Source of the DNA: JADLGJ01 sp031423615
GTDB taxonomy: Bacteria > Omnitrophota > Gorgyraeia > Zapsychrales > JANLHA01
Direction of reading: 5' to 3'
DNA: 45,710 nt
Assembly (NCBI GenBank): GCA_031423615.1
Contig: JANPFV010000053.1
Coordinates: forward strand, 1-45,710
Shown here: positions 1-7,617 of the stretch, one piece after another
Layout of the letters: each line of letters starts with the position of its first letter
Numbering within the stretch: the first letter of the stretch is position 1
Program-made: the position numbers and the translations under genes
Notes under the pieces: generated by a model
The model's database searches: none
What the model was told of the DNA's origin: nothing
The model's input: the letters and a program-made list of their open reading frames with translations, nothing else

Positions 1-197
1 CTTCCATCCATCGCCTTGAAGACGAGTCCTGCCCAGAAGGTCAAACGAAAGATTATTTAAACCGGCTGACGAATAATATTCCTCTTAAAAGAAAAGGCGA
101 ACCGGGCGACGTAGCCCAAGCCATCCACTTTTTACTTGAAAATACCTATATCACCGGGCAAACCATCTATGTCGATGGGGGAGAGCACCTAATTTAA
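1..197 (+). CDS. C-terminal fragment of a short-chain dehydrogenase/reductase (possibly pteridine reductase, FolM-like)
   Basis: The reading frame is open from base 3 and ends in TAA at 195-197, giving about 64 residues. The tail reads YITGQTIYVDGGEHLI, the typical C-terminus of classical short-chain dehydrogenase/reductases (ITGQ..xVDGG). A preceding PLKRKGEPGDVAQA segment is the usual SDR helix. The stop codon overlaps the folB start by one base. That coupling suggests a pterin-related reductase such as FolM dihydromonapterin reductase or PTR1-type, but this is inference from context because the cofactor motif and catalytic YxxxK lie outside the window. An ordinary FabG-like role cannot be excluded. 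Confidence 0.7.
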   Translation, partial: SIHRLEDESCPEGQTKDYLNRLTNNIPLKRKGEPGDVAQAIHFLLENTYITGQTIYVDGGEHLI

Positions 198-550
198 TGG
201 CCACTATCCGCATTACCGACCTTAAACTGAAAGCTATTATTGGAATAAATGCTTGGGAGCGCAAAATCCAGCAAGATATAATCATTAATTTAGAACTAGA
301 CTTTGACGCCTCCAAAGCCGCAAAAAGCGATAATATTAAGGACACGCTAGACTATAAAGTCCTCAAAAAGAGGATAATAGACTTAATCCAGTGTTCAAAA
401 TTTTTTCTTTTAGAAAAACTGGTTGAAGAAATCCTTATTCTCATTATGACGAATCCTAAAGTCCTTAAAGCCACGGTTCGTGTCGATAAACCCAAGGCCT
501 TACGCTTTGCCAAGTCGGTTTCAGTCGAATCAAGCCGCACAAAACGTTAA
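197..550 (+). CDS. folB: Dihydroneopterin aldolase FolB
   Basis: The 117-residue protein matches the usual length of FolB (about 115-125). The family cleaves 7,8-dihydroneopterin to 6-hydroxymethyl-dihydropterin and glycolaldehyde in cytoplasmic folate synthesis. Visible family features are the N-terminal IxITDLKLKAIIGINAWERK segment, the TLDYKVLKKRI stretch carrying the conserved tyrosine, the LLEKLVEEI helix with the conserved glutamate, and a VDKPKALRFA segment with the catalytic-type lysine near residue 99. It overlaps the upstream reductase gene by one base, so the two are translationally coupled. The next enzyme, folK, lies about 24 kb away at 24955, so folate genes are split here. No terminator is visible after it. 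Confidence 0.9.
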   Translation: MATIRITDLKLKAIIGINAWERKIQQDIIINLELDFDASKAAKSDNIKDTLDYKVLKKRIIDLIQCSKFFLLEKLVEEILILIMTNPKVLKATVRVDKPKALRFAKSVSVESSRTKR

Positions 551-702
551 AAAGCCATAATCGCCCTTTCCCTAAGAAGTCCCAGAATTCACTAAAGTCT
601 GCCTTTTTGCAAGGAATTAACCCCAAAACTCTAACCACTAGAAACGACTTGCGTAAACTCTTATTTTTACTCTGTTTACAATCCCTCGCCCGGAAAATAA
701 TT

Positions 703-732
703 TTGCATTGCTTGACCTGGATATGCTATTGT
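703..732 (+). promoter_or_regulatory. Candidate promoter for the RlpA-like gene
   Basis: TTGCAT at 703-708 and TATTGT at 727-732 are separated by 18 bp. The start codon at 744 is only 11 bases past the -10-like box and no Shine-Dalgarno sequence precedes it, so the transcript may be leaderless or have a very short leader. The match to sigma-70 is moderate and other alignments are possible. The stretch 551-702 contains no gene I can support. Confidence 0.3.
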
Positions 733-743
733 TTGGGTCTATT

Positions 744-1169
744 ATGGAACATAAAATTATAGTAAAAAAATTCGTAAGCATCCTTGTTTCAGCGGCCATC
801 ATCGTTTGCACGCTTTTGGTTCATACAAAAAACGACGAAGCCTCCTTGATCCCTCTTGATAAAGGAATCAAGGCCGGCCATGCCTCTTGGTACTCCCGCA
901 CCGACCCGGGAATCCACCGGCATACCGCCAATAGAGAAATTTTCAATGATCGGGACATGACCTGTGCCATGTGGGATGTACCTTTTAATCAAAGGGTACG
1001 TGTTACCAACACCGATAATGGCAAATCTATAATCGTTCGCGTCAATGACCGCGGCCCGCATAAGCGCTTTGTGCGCAAAGGCCGCGTGATCGACCTCACC
1101 AAAACCGCTTTCCAGCAAATTTCCGGCACTAAAAGGGGCATTATTCACGTTCAAGTGGAATTCCTCTAA
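744..1169 (+). CDS. RlpA-like septal ring / double-psi beta-barrel protein, exported
   Basis: The 141-residue product starts MEHKIIVKK and has a hydrophobic segment at about residues 10-28, which looks like an uncleaved anchor or signal peptide. The rest is a double-psi beta-barrel of RlpA type. Diagnostic pieces are GHASWYS, the TCAMWDVPFNQRVRVTN stretch, and VRVNDRGPH followed by RVIDLTKTAFQQI. Characterised RlpA proteins cleave naked glycan strands in the periplasm at the division septum. No SPOR domain is present, so this is a minimal version. A TTG 36 bases upstream would give a longer reading frame, but I chose the ATG because it begins a good positively charged export signal. No lipobox cysteine is evident. 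It stands alone between folB and the fatty acid genes. Confidence 0.75.
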   Translation: MEHKIIVKKFVSILVSAAIIVCTLLVHTKNDEASLIPLDKGIKAGHASWYSRTDPGIHRHTANREIFNDRDMTCAMWDVPFNQRVRVTNTDNGKSIIVRVNDRGPHKRFVRKGRVIDLTKTAFQQISGTKRGIIHVQVEFL

Positions 1170-1210
1170 AACAGCTTTCAAACTCCTCCTTAAAAGTCTC
1201 AACTTTTAAC

Positions 1211-1238
1211 TTGCAAATTGAAGTACGGTTGGTATCAT
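1211..1238 (+). promoter_or_regulatory. Candidate sigma-70 promoter for fabG-acpP-fabF
   Basis: TTGCAA at 1211-1216 and TATCAT at 1233-1238 are spaced by 16 bp, predicting a start near 1245. This leaves a leader of about 27 bases before the fabG ATG at 1272 and argues against the in-frame ATG at 1218. Confidence 0.45.
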
Positions 1239-1271
1239 AACCCTGTATTTAAACGGTTAAGAATAATTCAT

Positions 1272-2012
1272 ATGAAATTTAAGAATGAAATTGTCATTGT
1301 AACGGGTGCTACACGAGGGATCGGAAAGGCTATTTCAGTCGCTTTCGCAAAAGAAGGCGCGCAAGTCGTTCTCATCGGTCGTAACGAAGGCGTTTTAAAA
1401 GATATTTCCGACGAGATAAATAAAAACGGCCAACGGAGTTATTTCTTTGGTTGCGACGTTGCCAATACGCAAAATGTGCAAGAAACCGTCAACAAAATTC
1501 TTGACAAATATAAGTGCATTGATATATTAATTAACAACGCAGGCATAACTCGCGATAATTTGTTACTCCGGATGAGTGAAGGGGATTGGGACGATGTCAT
1601 CAGCACCAATCTCAAAGGAGTTTTCAATTTTACAAAAGCGGTTTCAAGACCGATGTTGAAAGCCAAAAAAGGCAAAATCATCAACATCGCTTCGATCATT
1701 GGAATTAAAGGTAATGCGGGACAGACCAATTATGCCGCAAGCAAAGCTGGCATTATCGGTTTCACAAAATCCGTGGCCAAAGAGTTTGCATCCCGCGGAA
1801 TTACGGCCAATGCAATTGCGCCAGGGTATATTGAGACCGAAATGACAGGCCAACTCAAGGACGAACTGAAAGCTGAAATTCTTAAAGCGATTCCCTTAGG
1901 TCGGCTGGGTTCGGTCAAAGACGTGGCAGAGGTCAGTTTATTTCTAGCTTCAAAAGAGGCAGATTATATCACAGGTCAAACCATCGTTGTTGACGGTGGC
2001 ATGGCGATTTAA
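1272..2012 (+). CDS. fabG: 3-oxoacyl-[acyl-carrier-protein] reductase FabG
   Basis: The 246-residue protein has the standard FabG length. It reduces 3-oxoacyl-ACP with NADPH in type II fatty acid elongation in the cytoplasm. The Rossmann glycine motif TGATRGIG is near residue 11, NNAG lies in the middle, the catalytic serine is in NIASIIG, and the YAASKAG motif provides Tyr and Lys. It ends ITGQTIVVDGGMAI as the family does. An upstream in-frame ATG at 1218 adds 18 residues not typical of the family and lies upstream of the predicted transcription start, so I took 1272. acpP follows 28 bases after the stop and fabF follows that, the classic fab cluster order. Confidence 0.95.
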   Translation: MKFKNEIVIVTGATRGIGKAISVAFAKEGAQVVLIGRNEGVLKDISDEINKNGQRSYFFGCDVANTQNVQETVNKILDKYKCIDILINNAGITRDNLLLRMSEGDWDDVISTNLKGVFNFTKAVSRPMLKAKKGKIINIASIIGIKGNAGQTNYAASKAGIIGFTKSVAKEFASRGITANAIAPGYIETEMTGQLKDELKAEILKAIPLGRLGSVKDVAEVSLFLASKEADYITGQTIVVDGGMAI

Positions 2013-2040
2013 CTACAGAGGGCAAAAAGGAGGCTTTTGT

Positions 2041-2280
2041 ATGTCCGTTGAAGACAAAATCAGGTCTATTATTTCTGAACAATTAGGTGTTAAGCCTGAA
2101 GAAGTTAACCCCCAGGCATCGTTTATCGATGATCTAGGGGCTGACTCGCTCGATACGGTTGAGCTCATCATGGCCCTTGAAGAAGAATTTGGTGTGGAAA
2201 TACCAGACGAAGATGCTGAAAAAATGGCAACGGTCGGCGATGCCATTAAATATATCGAAAATAAAGCCCCCAGTAAATAG
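2041..2280 (+). CDS. acpP: Acyl carrier protein
   Basis: This is a 79-residue acidic protein with the ADSLDTVELIMALEEEFG signature. The serine in DSL is the site of 4'-phosphopantetheine attachment, and the protein carries acyl intermediates between fatty acid synthase enzymes. The start at 2041 is set by a strong AAGGAGG Shine-Dalgarno sequence about 8 bases upstream; an in-frame start at 1987 inside fabG is not credible. It sits between fabG and fabF. Confidence 0.97.
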   Translation: MSVEDKIRSIISEQLGVKPEEVNPQASFIDDLGADSLDTVELIMALEEEFGVEIPDEDAEKMATVGDAIKYIENKAPSK

Positions 2281-2311
2281 GCTCCTTCTCTCGATATATT
2301 ATGCTACCAGT

Positions 2312-2349
2312 TAAAGCATGCCCCGATATCTTTTATCGGGGCTGCTTTA
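2312..2349. repeat. Strong hairpin between acpP and fabF
   Basis: GCCCCGATA pairs with TATCGGGGC around a 5-base loop, and outer arms TAAAGC/GCTTTA extend the stem past a small bulge. No U tract follows, so a simple rho-independent terminator is unlikely. It could be a processing or stabilising hairpin that raises acpP mRNA relative to fabF. A spurious upstream ATG for fabF (2318) lies within the stem. Confidence 0.65.
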
Positions 2350-2365
2350 TAGTGGGGTAAAAGAA

Positions 2366-3610
2366 ATGCAAAAAAGGCGCGTTGTTGTTACCGGTGTAGG
2401 AGTTATTTCACCCTTCGGGGTAGGAAATGAAATCTTCTGGAAGTCGTTACTTGAAGGCAAAAGTGGCATTCGCGCCATTACGCACTTCGATGCCAGCCAG
2501 TTTGACTGCAAAATTGCCGGCACAGTAACGAATTATAATCCCCTCGATCATTTTTCCACTAAAGAAGCGCGTCATCTTGCGCCCTTTGTGCAATATTCTG
2601 TGATTTCATCTCGTGAAGCCATTGCCATGGCCAAACTCGATCTTAAAAGCATTAATCCCGAGAGAATGGGCGTTTTAATCGGTTCTGGTATTGGTTGTTT
2701 ACATACGCTTGAAGAGGAGCACACCAAACTTTTAAGCCGCGGCCCGTCGAGAATTTCTCCTTTTTTTATTCCCAAGATGATTATCAATGAAGCTTCAGGC
2801 CAAGTTTCAATTGAAACAGGAGCCAAAGGTCCAGCCACGTGTGTGGTCACAGCGTGTGCTACAGCGACCAATGCGATCGGCGATGCGTATCGTTTTATCC
2901 AGTATGGTGATGCCGATATAATGTTAGCCGGAGGCTCGGAAGCGGCGGCAACTCCTTTGGGGATCGGAGGATTCTGCGCCCTTAAGGCTTTATCACAAAG
3001 AAATGACGACCCAGAAAGAGCCAGCCGTCCCTTTGATTTGAATCGGGATGGCTTTGTTATGGCCGATGGGGCGGGAGTTACTTTGCTAGAAACACTTGAA
3101 CACGCGAAAGCCAGAGGAGCAAATATCTTAGCGGAAGTTGTCGGATACGGCCGCACATCGGATGCTTATCACATTACGGCACCTGAATCGACGGGAGATG
3201 GTGCGAGCCGCGCCATGAAATTGGCTTTAAACGAGGCCGGAATTCTGCCTAAGGATCTCAGCTATATCAATGCCCATGGGACATCCACTTATCTCAACGA
3301 TAAGGTGGAAACATTAGCGGTTAAAAATGTTTTCAAGGAATATGCACCACTTATTCCCATCAGTTCAACAAAATCAATGACCGGACATTTATTAGGAGCA
3401 GCGGGCGGAGTTGAATTCGCGGCCAGTGTGATGACCATCCGCGACAATATCATCGCGCCGACGATCAATCTTGATACTCCTGACCCGGAATGTGATCTTG
3501 ATTATGTTCCTAATAAGGCCCGCAAAACCACAATCCATTCAGTCATGTCCAACTCGCTAGGGTTCGGCGGGCACAATGCCTCAATCCTCATCAAGCGTTT
3601 TAAAGAATAA
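2366..3610 (+). CDS. fabF: 3-oxoacyl-[acyl-carrier-protein] synthase II FabF
   Basis: The 414-residue protein matches FabF, which condenses malonyl-ACP with acyl-ACP in fatty acid elongation. The thiolase-fold catalytic triad is visible: Cys in VVTACATATNAIG, His in NAHGTSTYLNDKVE and His in KSMTGHLLGAAGG. The N-terminus RRVVVTGVGVISPFG is typical, and this sets the start at 2366 rather than the in-frame ATG 48 bases upstream, which lies in the intergenic hairpin. A weak GGGG is upstream. It is the third gene of fabG-acpP-fabF. KasA-type or polyketide KS proteins are similar, but length and neighbours favour FabF. Confidence 0.95.
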   Translation: MQKRRVVVTGVGVISPFGVGNEIFWKSLLEGKSGIRAITHFDASQFDCKIAGTVTNYNPLDHFSTKEARHLAPFVQYSVISSREAIAMAKLDLKSINPERMGVLIGSGIGCLHTLEEEHTKLLSRGPSRISPFFIPKMIINEASGQVSIETGAKGPATCVVTACATATNAIGDAYRFIQYGDADIMLAGGSEAAATPLGIGGFCALKALSQRNDDPERASRPFDLNRDGFVMADGAGVTLLETLEHAKARGANILAEVVGYGRTSDAYHITAPESTGDGASRAMKLALNEAGILPKDLSYINAHGTSTYLNDKVETLAVKNVFKEYAPLIPISSTKSMTGHLLGAAGGVEFAASVMTIRDNIIAPTINLDTPDPECDLDYVPNKARKTTIHSVMSNSLGFGGHNASILIKRFKE

Positions 3611-3628
3611 TCTCACCTTAAGGGAATC

Positions 3629-3656
3629 TTCACATTCAAATGATTTGTGATATACT
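3629..3656 (+). promoter_or_regulatory. Extended -10 promoter for leuB-asd-truA
   Basis: TTCACA at 3629-3634 is followed after 16 bp by TATACT at 3651-3656, with the extended -10 TG at 3648-3649. The predicted start is near 3663, giving a leader of about 35 bases before the ATG at 3698. Confidence 0.6.
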
Positions 3657-3697
3657 ACATTTTCTAAATTTCCGAATTCATCAAAAAAGGAAGACGT

Positions 3698-4753
3698 ATG
3701 AAGAACTATAAAATCGCAGTCATTGGCGGCGACGGAACAGGCCCGGAAGTCGTAAAAGAAGGATTAAAAGTTCTTGCCGCTGCTTCCCAAAAATTTGCTT
3801 TCAAATTTCAAACCCATGAATACGACTTTGGCGGGGAACGTTACCTTCGCACCCGGGAAGTTCTACCGGAATCCGCCATTTCAGAATTAAAAACTTTCGA
3901 CTCGATTTATCTTGGCGCCATCGGCCATCCCGATGTAAAACCGGGAATTTTGGAAAAGGGAATTTTACTGCGCTTACGTTTTGATCTTGACCAATATATT
4001 AATCTTCGTCCCGTCGAACTTTATGATGAAAGATTTTGTCCCTTGAAAGATAAAAAACCCGCTGACATTAATTTTACTGTCATCCGCGAAAATTCCGAAG
4101 GGCTTTATAAAGGTCTCGGCGAATTTCAGAAGAAGGGAACCCCGGATGAAATCGCCATCCAAATTTCTCACAACACTCGCAAAGGCGTTGAACGCTGCAT
4201 CCGTTATGCCTTTGAATACACCCGCAAATATGGAAAGAAAAAGAAGCTAACCATGTGCGGAAAGACCAATGTTCTGACATTTGCTTGGGATCTTTGGGAA
4301 AGAACATTCAATGAAGTGGCTAAAGAATACTCCGACGTCACGACCGACTATGCGCATGTTGATGCCACGACCATGTGGTTTGTCAAAAACCCGGAATGGT
4401 TCGACGTTATCGTGACCGATAATATGTTCGGCGATATTATCACCGATTTAGGGGCGATGATCCAGGGTGGGATGGGCATTGCTGCCGGAGGAAACATCAA
4501 CCCCAAGGGTGTGTCTATGTTTGAACCCATTGGAGGATCAGCCCCCAAATATACAGGAAAAAATGTGATCAATCCTTTGGCAGCCATTGCCGCCGCTGCA
4601 ATGATGATGCGACAATTAGGCGAAGCAGATGCCGCAAATGCGATCGAAAATTCAATCAAAGTTGTTTTACGCACAAAGCTCCAAGATTTAGCCGCCGGCA
4701 AAATGGGATATTCAACAACCGAAGTCGGCGATCTTGTGGTTAAAGAATTATAA
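3698..4753 (+). CDS. leuB: 3-isopropylmalate dehydrogenase family protein (LeuB-like)
   Basis: The 351-residue protein belongs to the isocitrate/isopropylmalate dehydrogenase family, cytoplasmic NAD(P)+ oxidative decarboxylases. It begins KIAVIGGDGTGPEVVKEG. The middle carries the arginine motif ILLRLRFDLDQYINLRPV and VIRENSEGLYKG, and the metal-binding aspartates lie in DVIVTDNMFGDIITDLGAMI. GNINPKGVSMFEPIGGSAPKYTG is the NAD-binding loop. Size and loop order fit bacterial LeuB, acting in leucine synthesis. Tartrate or homoisocitrate dehydrogenases share these motifs, so substrate is inferred. leuA, leuC and leuD are not adjacent; asd follows 32 bases after the stop. Confidence 0.75.
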   Translation: MKNYKIAVIGGDGTGPEVVKEGLKVLAAASQKFAFKFQTHEYDFGGERYLRTREVLPESAISELKTFDSIYLGAIGHPDVKPGILEKGILLRLRFDLDQYINLRPVELYDERFCPLKDKKPADINFTVIRENSEGLYKGLGEFQKKGTPDEIAIQISHNTRKGVERCIRYAFEYTRKYGKKKKLTMCGKTNVLTFAWDLWERTFNEVAKEYSDVTTDYAHVDATTMWFVKNPEWFDVIVTDNMFGDIITDLGAMIQGGMGIAAGGNINPKGVSMFEPIGGSAPKYTGKNVINPLAAIAAAAMMMRQLGEADAANAIENSIKVVLRTKLQDLAAGKMGYSTTEVGDLVVKEL

Positions 4754-4785
4754 TAAAGCAAAAATATTAGAAGAGGACTGAGAGA

Positions 4786-5805
4786 ATGAAAAGATACAAC
4801 ATAGCCGTAGTCGGCGCCGGGGCCGTCGGCATTGAAATGTTGCGCGTGTTGCGCCAGAGAAATTTTCCCGTCGGCCAACTCAAAGTATTAGCCCGCAGCA
4901 ATCGCGATATCACTGTTGATGGACAGATTTATCATGTCGAGCCGATCACGCCGCAAAGTTTTGAAGGAATAAAAATCGCGCTTTTTGCCGGAACAGAAGG
5001 CGAGAAAGGCGCGGCACTTACCTTTGCACAAGAAGCCGTTAAGCGAGGATGTATCGTCATAGACAATGGGGCAGATTTCCGTATGGAAAAAAATGTTCCG
5101 CTGGTCGTCCCCGAGGTCAACGGCAAGGATGTTAAAATGGCCGTAAAAGGACGTGGGATCATCGCCAACCCGAATTGCTCAACAATCCAGATGGTGGTAG
5201 CCTTGGCCCCGATTCACAAAATGTCTAAAATCAAGCGTGTGATCGTTTCGACCTATCAAGCCGCGTCTGGTGCCGGCAGCAAGGCGGTGGATGAACTTTA
5301 TGCCCAAACCAAGGACGTGCTGGATGGAAAAACAGCCCGCCCGCAAGCTTTGTCAAAACGGATTGCTTTCAATATTTTTCCGCATATCGGTTCTTTTGCA
5401 GAAAACGATTTTACGACGGAAGAATGGAAAATGATTTTGGAAACACAGAAAATTATGCATGATGAAAAAATCCAGGTTTCCGCAACAACTGTCCGCGTCG
5501 GCGTAAAAACCGGACACTGCGAATCCATTTATCTGGAAACGACAAAAGCGCTCGACATTAAAAAAGTGAGAGCCGCCTTAACCAAGGCGCCGGGAATTGT
5601 GGTCATTGACGATCTAAAAACTTCTGCTTATCCCATGCCGATTGAGTGTGAGGGCAAGGACGAAGTTTTTGTCGGCCGTATTCGTAAAGATCCTCACAAT
5701 TCTAAAGGCCTTTGGCTTTGGGTCGTTGCTGATAACTTACGCAAGGGTGCCGCGTCCAATGCGGTGCAAATTGCGGAAGAATTGATCAATCTTGCGCTTG
5801 TCTAA
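4786..5805 (+). CDS. asd: Aspartate-semialdehyde dehydrogenase
   Basis: The 339-residue protein reduces aspartyl-4-phosphate to aspartate semialdehyde with NADPH, the branch-point substrate for lysine/DAP and for threonine and methionine. It has an N-terminal Rossmann motif VVGAGAVGIEML, the catalytic Cys131 in NPNCST, a dimerisation domain with STYQAASGAGSKAVDEL, and a conserved HCESIYLE near residue 245. A GAGGA-type ribosome site precedes the ATG. The stop lies 4 bases before truA. Together with dapA, dapB, dapL, dapF and lysA later in the window it supplies most of the lysine pathway. Confidence 0.93.
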   Translation: MKRYNIAVVGAGAVGIEMLRVLRQRNFPVGQLKVLARSNRDITVDGQIYHVEPITPQSFEGIKIALFAGTEGEKGAALTFAQEAVKRGCIVIDNGADFRMEKNVPLVVPEVNGKDVKMAVKGRGIIANPNCSTIQMVVALAPIHKMSKIKRVIVSTYQAASGAGSKAVDELYAQTKDVLDGKTARPQALSKRIAFNIFPHIGSFAENDFTTEEWKMILETQKIMHDEKIQVSATTVRVGVKTGHCESIYLETTKALDIKKVRAALTKAPGIVVIDDLKTSAYPMPIECEGKDEVFVGRIRKDPHNSKGLWLWVVADNLRKGAASNAVQIAEELINLALV

Positions 5806-5809
5806 TGAC

Positions 5810-6550
5810 ATGCGCAATATCAAACTCATCCTTGAATATAAAGGGACGCATTTATCGGGCTGGCAATTACAGCCCGATAAGCGAACGGTCCAAGGCGAGA
5901 TTGAAAGGGCCCTCAAAAAAATTTTTAAAAAAAATATTCGCATTCAAGGCTCAGGTCGCACCGACGCGGGTGTCCACGCCCTCGGTCAAGTCGCAAATTT
6001 TAAAATCCATTCCTTAATGAAACCAGAAGAAATTGTCCGCGCTTTAAACGGCAATCTTCCAGAAGACATTACCATCCTTTCGGCCGAAAGTGTTTCCATT
6101 GTCTTTCACAGTCAATTCAACGCTAAACAAAAGACCTATCGCTACACAATCTTGAATCGACAAACTCGACCCGCTCTGGACAATGAATTTGTCTGGCATG
6201 TCCCGTATAAAATCAATGTTCCCCTGATGCGTAGCGAAGCAAAAGCTTTCGTGGGCCAACACGATTTCCGCTCTTTTACCGCGACCGATTCTGGCCATAC
6301 GGATAAAAATACCATACGAAAAATTGCCAGGCTTAATATTCGCAAAAAAAATGACATCCTTACTTTTGAAATCACCGGCAATGGTTTTCTCTATAAAATG
6401 GTCCGTAACATCGTCGGCACACTCGTAGACGTGGGGACCGGACAGCTTCCCGCTGGAAGCGTCAAAAAGATCCTCAAAGCCCAATCCCGCATCGCCGCCG
6501 GTATTACCGCTCCCGCAAAAGGCCTGACCCTGATCAGCGTCAAATACTGA
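5810..6550 (+). CDS. truA: tRNA pseudouridine(38-40) synthase TruA
   Basis: The 246-residue protein isomerises uridines 38-40 in the anticodon stem-loop of many tRNAs. The catalytic aspartate is in GSGRTDAGVHALGQVANF, and later motifs SFTATDSGHTDKNTIR and GNGFLYKMVRNIVGTLVDVGTG are diagnostic. The ATG at 5810 begins MRNIKLILEYKGT, the usual TruA start; an in-frame TTG 18 bases upstream overlaps asd and is less likely. It directly follows asd and precedes the rplM promoter, so it probably ends the leuB-asd-truA unit. Confidence 0.95.
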   Translation: MRNIKLILEYKGTHLSGWQLQPDKRTVQGEIERALKKIFKKNIRIQGSGRTDAGVHALGQVANFKIHSLMKPEEIVRALNGNLPEDITILSAESVSIVFHSQFNAKQKTYRYTILNRQTRPALDNEFVWHVPYKINVPLMRSEAKAFVGQHDFRSFTATDSGHTDKNTIRKIARLNIRKKNDILTFEITGNGFLYKMVRNIVGTLVDVGTGQLPAGSVKKILKAQSRIAAGITAPAKGLTLISVKY

Positions 6551-6577
6551 ACTGATCTGATCTTATTGAAAAATGTA

Positions 6578-6606
6578 TTGACAAGATATAGTCTGGATGC
6601 TATATT
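6578..6606 (+). promoter_or_regulatory. Near-consensus promoter of rplM-rpsI
   Basis: TTGACA at 6578-6583 matches the -35 consensus exactly. A 17-bp spacer leads to TATATT at 6601-6606. The predicted start is near 6613, giving a leader of about 32 bases. This is the best sigma-70-type match in the window, as expected for a ribosomal protein operon. Confidence 0.85.
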
Positions 6607-6644
6607 TTCTAAACTTTTGAACCACCTATGGAATGGAAGAAACT

Positions 6645-7082
6645 ATGAAAGTTGCAAAGACTTTTTTACCCGACGTACAAAAAGCCGAAAAAAAATGCTA
6701 TATCATTGATGCCGCGGATAAAATTCTTGGACGTGTAGCGGCCAAAGCTGCGCATTATTTGCGCGGCAAGCATCGCCGGGATTTCACCACTCATTTTGAC
6801 AGCGGGGATTTGGTTGTCATTATCAATGCGGAAAAAATCAAGGTCACGGGTAAAAAATTGACCGATAAAGTCTATCAGCGTTATTCCGGTTATCCGGGCG
6901 GGCAACGCCGCGTGGCCTTAGGCGATATGCTTAAAAAGGCCCCGACGGAAGCCATGCGTTTGGCTGTAGACAGCATGATTTCCAAAGGACCTCTGGGAAA
7001 TTCTACCCGACGCCGTCTTCGCATTTACGCCGGTGACAAGCACCCCCATCAGGCTCAAAGCCCGATCGCAGTTACAATCTAA
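6645..7082 (+). CDS. rplM: 50S ribosomal protein L13
   Basis: The 145-residue protein is L13, an early assembly component of the large subunit. Signature segments are WYIIDA-like CYIIDAADKILGRVAAKAAHYLRGK, the HFDSGDLVVIINAEKIKVTGKKLTDKVYQRYSGYPGG region split over residues 40-80, and RRRLRIYAGDKHPHQAQ near the end. I chose the ATG at 6645 because GGAAG lies just upstream; an ATG 12 bases earlier is also in frame. The gene runs into rpsI 20 bases later, the conserved L13-S9 pair. Confidence 0.97.
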   Translation: MKVAKTFLPDVQKAEKKCYIIDAADKILGRVAAKAAHYLRGKHRRDFTTHFDSGDLVVIINAEKIKVTGKKLTDKVYQRYSGYPGGQRRVALGDMLKKAPTEAMRLAVDSMISKGPLGNSTRRRLRIYAGDKHPHQAQSPIAVTI

Positions 7083-7102
7083 ATTTAAAAGGAATAATTA
7101 AA

Positions 7103-7498
7103 ATGGTTGAAATTGTCAAGTACTCTGCAACAGGTCGTCGCAAATGTTCCATCGCCCGGGTTAATTTAACGCCGGGAACGGGTAAAGTGACGGTCAATAA
7201 ACGCCCTTTTGAACAATACTTCGTTCGCGAGACCGACCGGATCAGCATTATGGATCCTTTCAAAATGACCAATATTGAAAATAAATTCGATATCACCGCC
7301 AGCTGTAACGGCGGTGGGATGTCGGGACAAGCTGGCGCCATGCGCCTAGGCCTTTCCCGCGCTTTAGTTTACTTTGACGACGCCTCCAAACCTGCTTTGC
7401 GCAAAGGGGATTGTTTACGCCGCGATCCCAGAATGAAGGAAAGAAAAAAACCTGGTCAAAAAGGAGCACGGAAGAAATTCCAATGGGTTAAGCGTTAA
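7103..7498 (+). CDS. rpsI: 30S ribosomal protein S9
   Basis: The 131-residue protein is S9, whose C-terminal tail reaches the P-site tRNA. It begins with the YSATGRRKCSIARVNL motif, contains GGGMSGQAGAMRLGLSRAL, and ends with a basic GARKKFQWVKR tail in place of the usual KKYGLKKARRAPQFSKR. The terminal Lys-Arg that contacts tRNA is kept. A GGA-type ribosome site precedes the ATG. It is co-transcribed with rplM and followed by a clear terminator. Confidence 0.97.
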   Translation: MVEIVKYSATGRRKCSIARVNLTPGTGKVTVNKRPFEQYFVRETDRISIMDPFKMTNIENKFDITASCNGGGMSGQAGAMRLGLSRALVYFDDASKPALRKGDCLRRDPRMKERKKPGQKGARKKFQWVKR

Positions 7499-7522
7499 TA
7501 TCAAAAAATTTCCAAGTTTTAT

Positions 7523-7572
7523 AAAAAACCTATCTTGCTCCTCGATAAAAGAGTTGACGAGATAGGTTTTTT
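7523..7572 (+). terminator. Terminator of rplM-rpsI overlapping the argC promoter
   Basis: A 13-bp stem pairs AAAAAACCTATCT (7523-7535) with AGATAGGTTTTTT (7560-7572) around a 24-base loop that can form its own small hairpin. The 3' arm ends in a run of six T. The A-run/T-run stem could act in both directions. Confidence 0.8.
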
Positions 7573-7582
7573 AATTTATATT
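7554..7582 (+). promoter_or_regulatory. Promoter of the arginine operon
   Basis: TTGACG at 7554-7559 lies in the loop and base of the upstream terminator hairpin. A 17-bp spacer leads to TATATT at 7577-7582. The predicted start is near 7589, 29 bases before argC. No clear ARG-box palindrome is visible. Confidence 0.7.
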
Positions 7583-7617
7583 AACCCATATTTTCCACAC
7601 CGAAAGATTTTAACACT

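Noticed and set aside
1218..1271. Upstream ATG for fabG
   Set aside because: Adds 18 residues absent from the family and lies upstream of the predicted transcription start.
2572..3156. 194-codon open frame on the minus strand
   Set aside because: Antisense to fabF, where the sense frame has the full catalytic triad.
4348..4878. 176-codon open frame on the minus strand
   Set aside because: It lies antisense to leuB and the start of asd, has low-complexity composition (many Ile, Ala, Ser) and no ribosome site, so it is a shadow.
7554..7617. ARG-box operator near argC
   Set aside because: No convincing palindromic ArgR-type box was found near the promoter.
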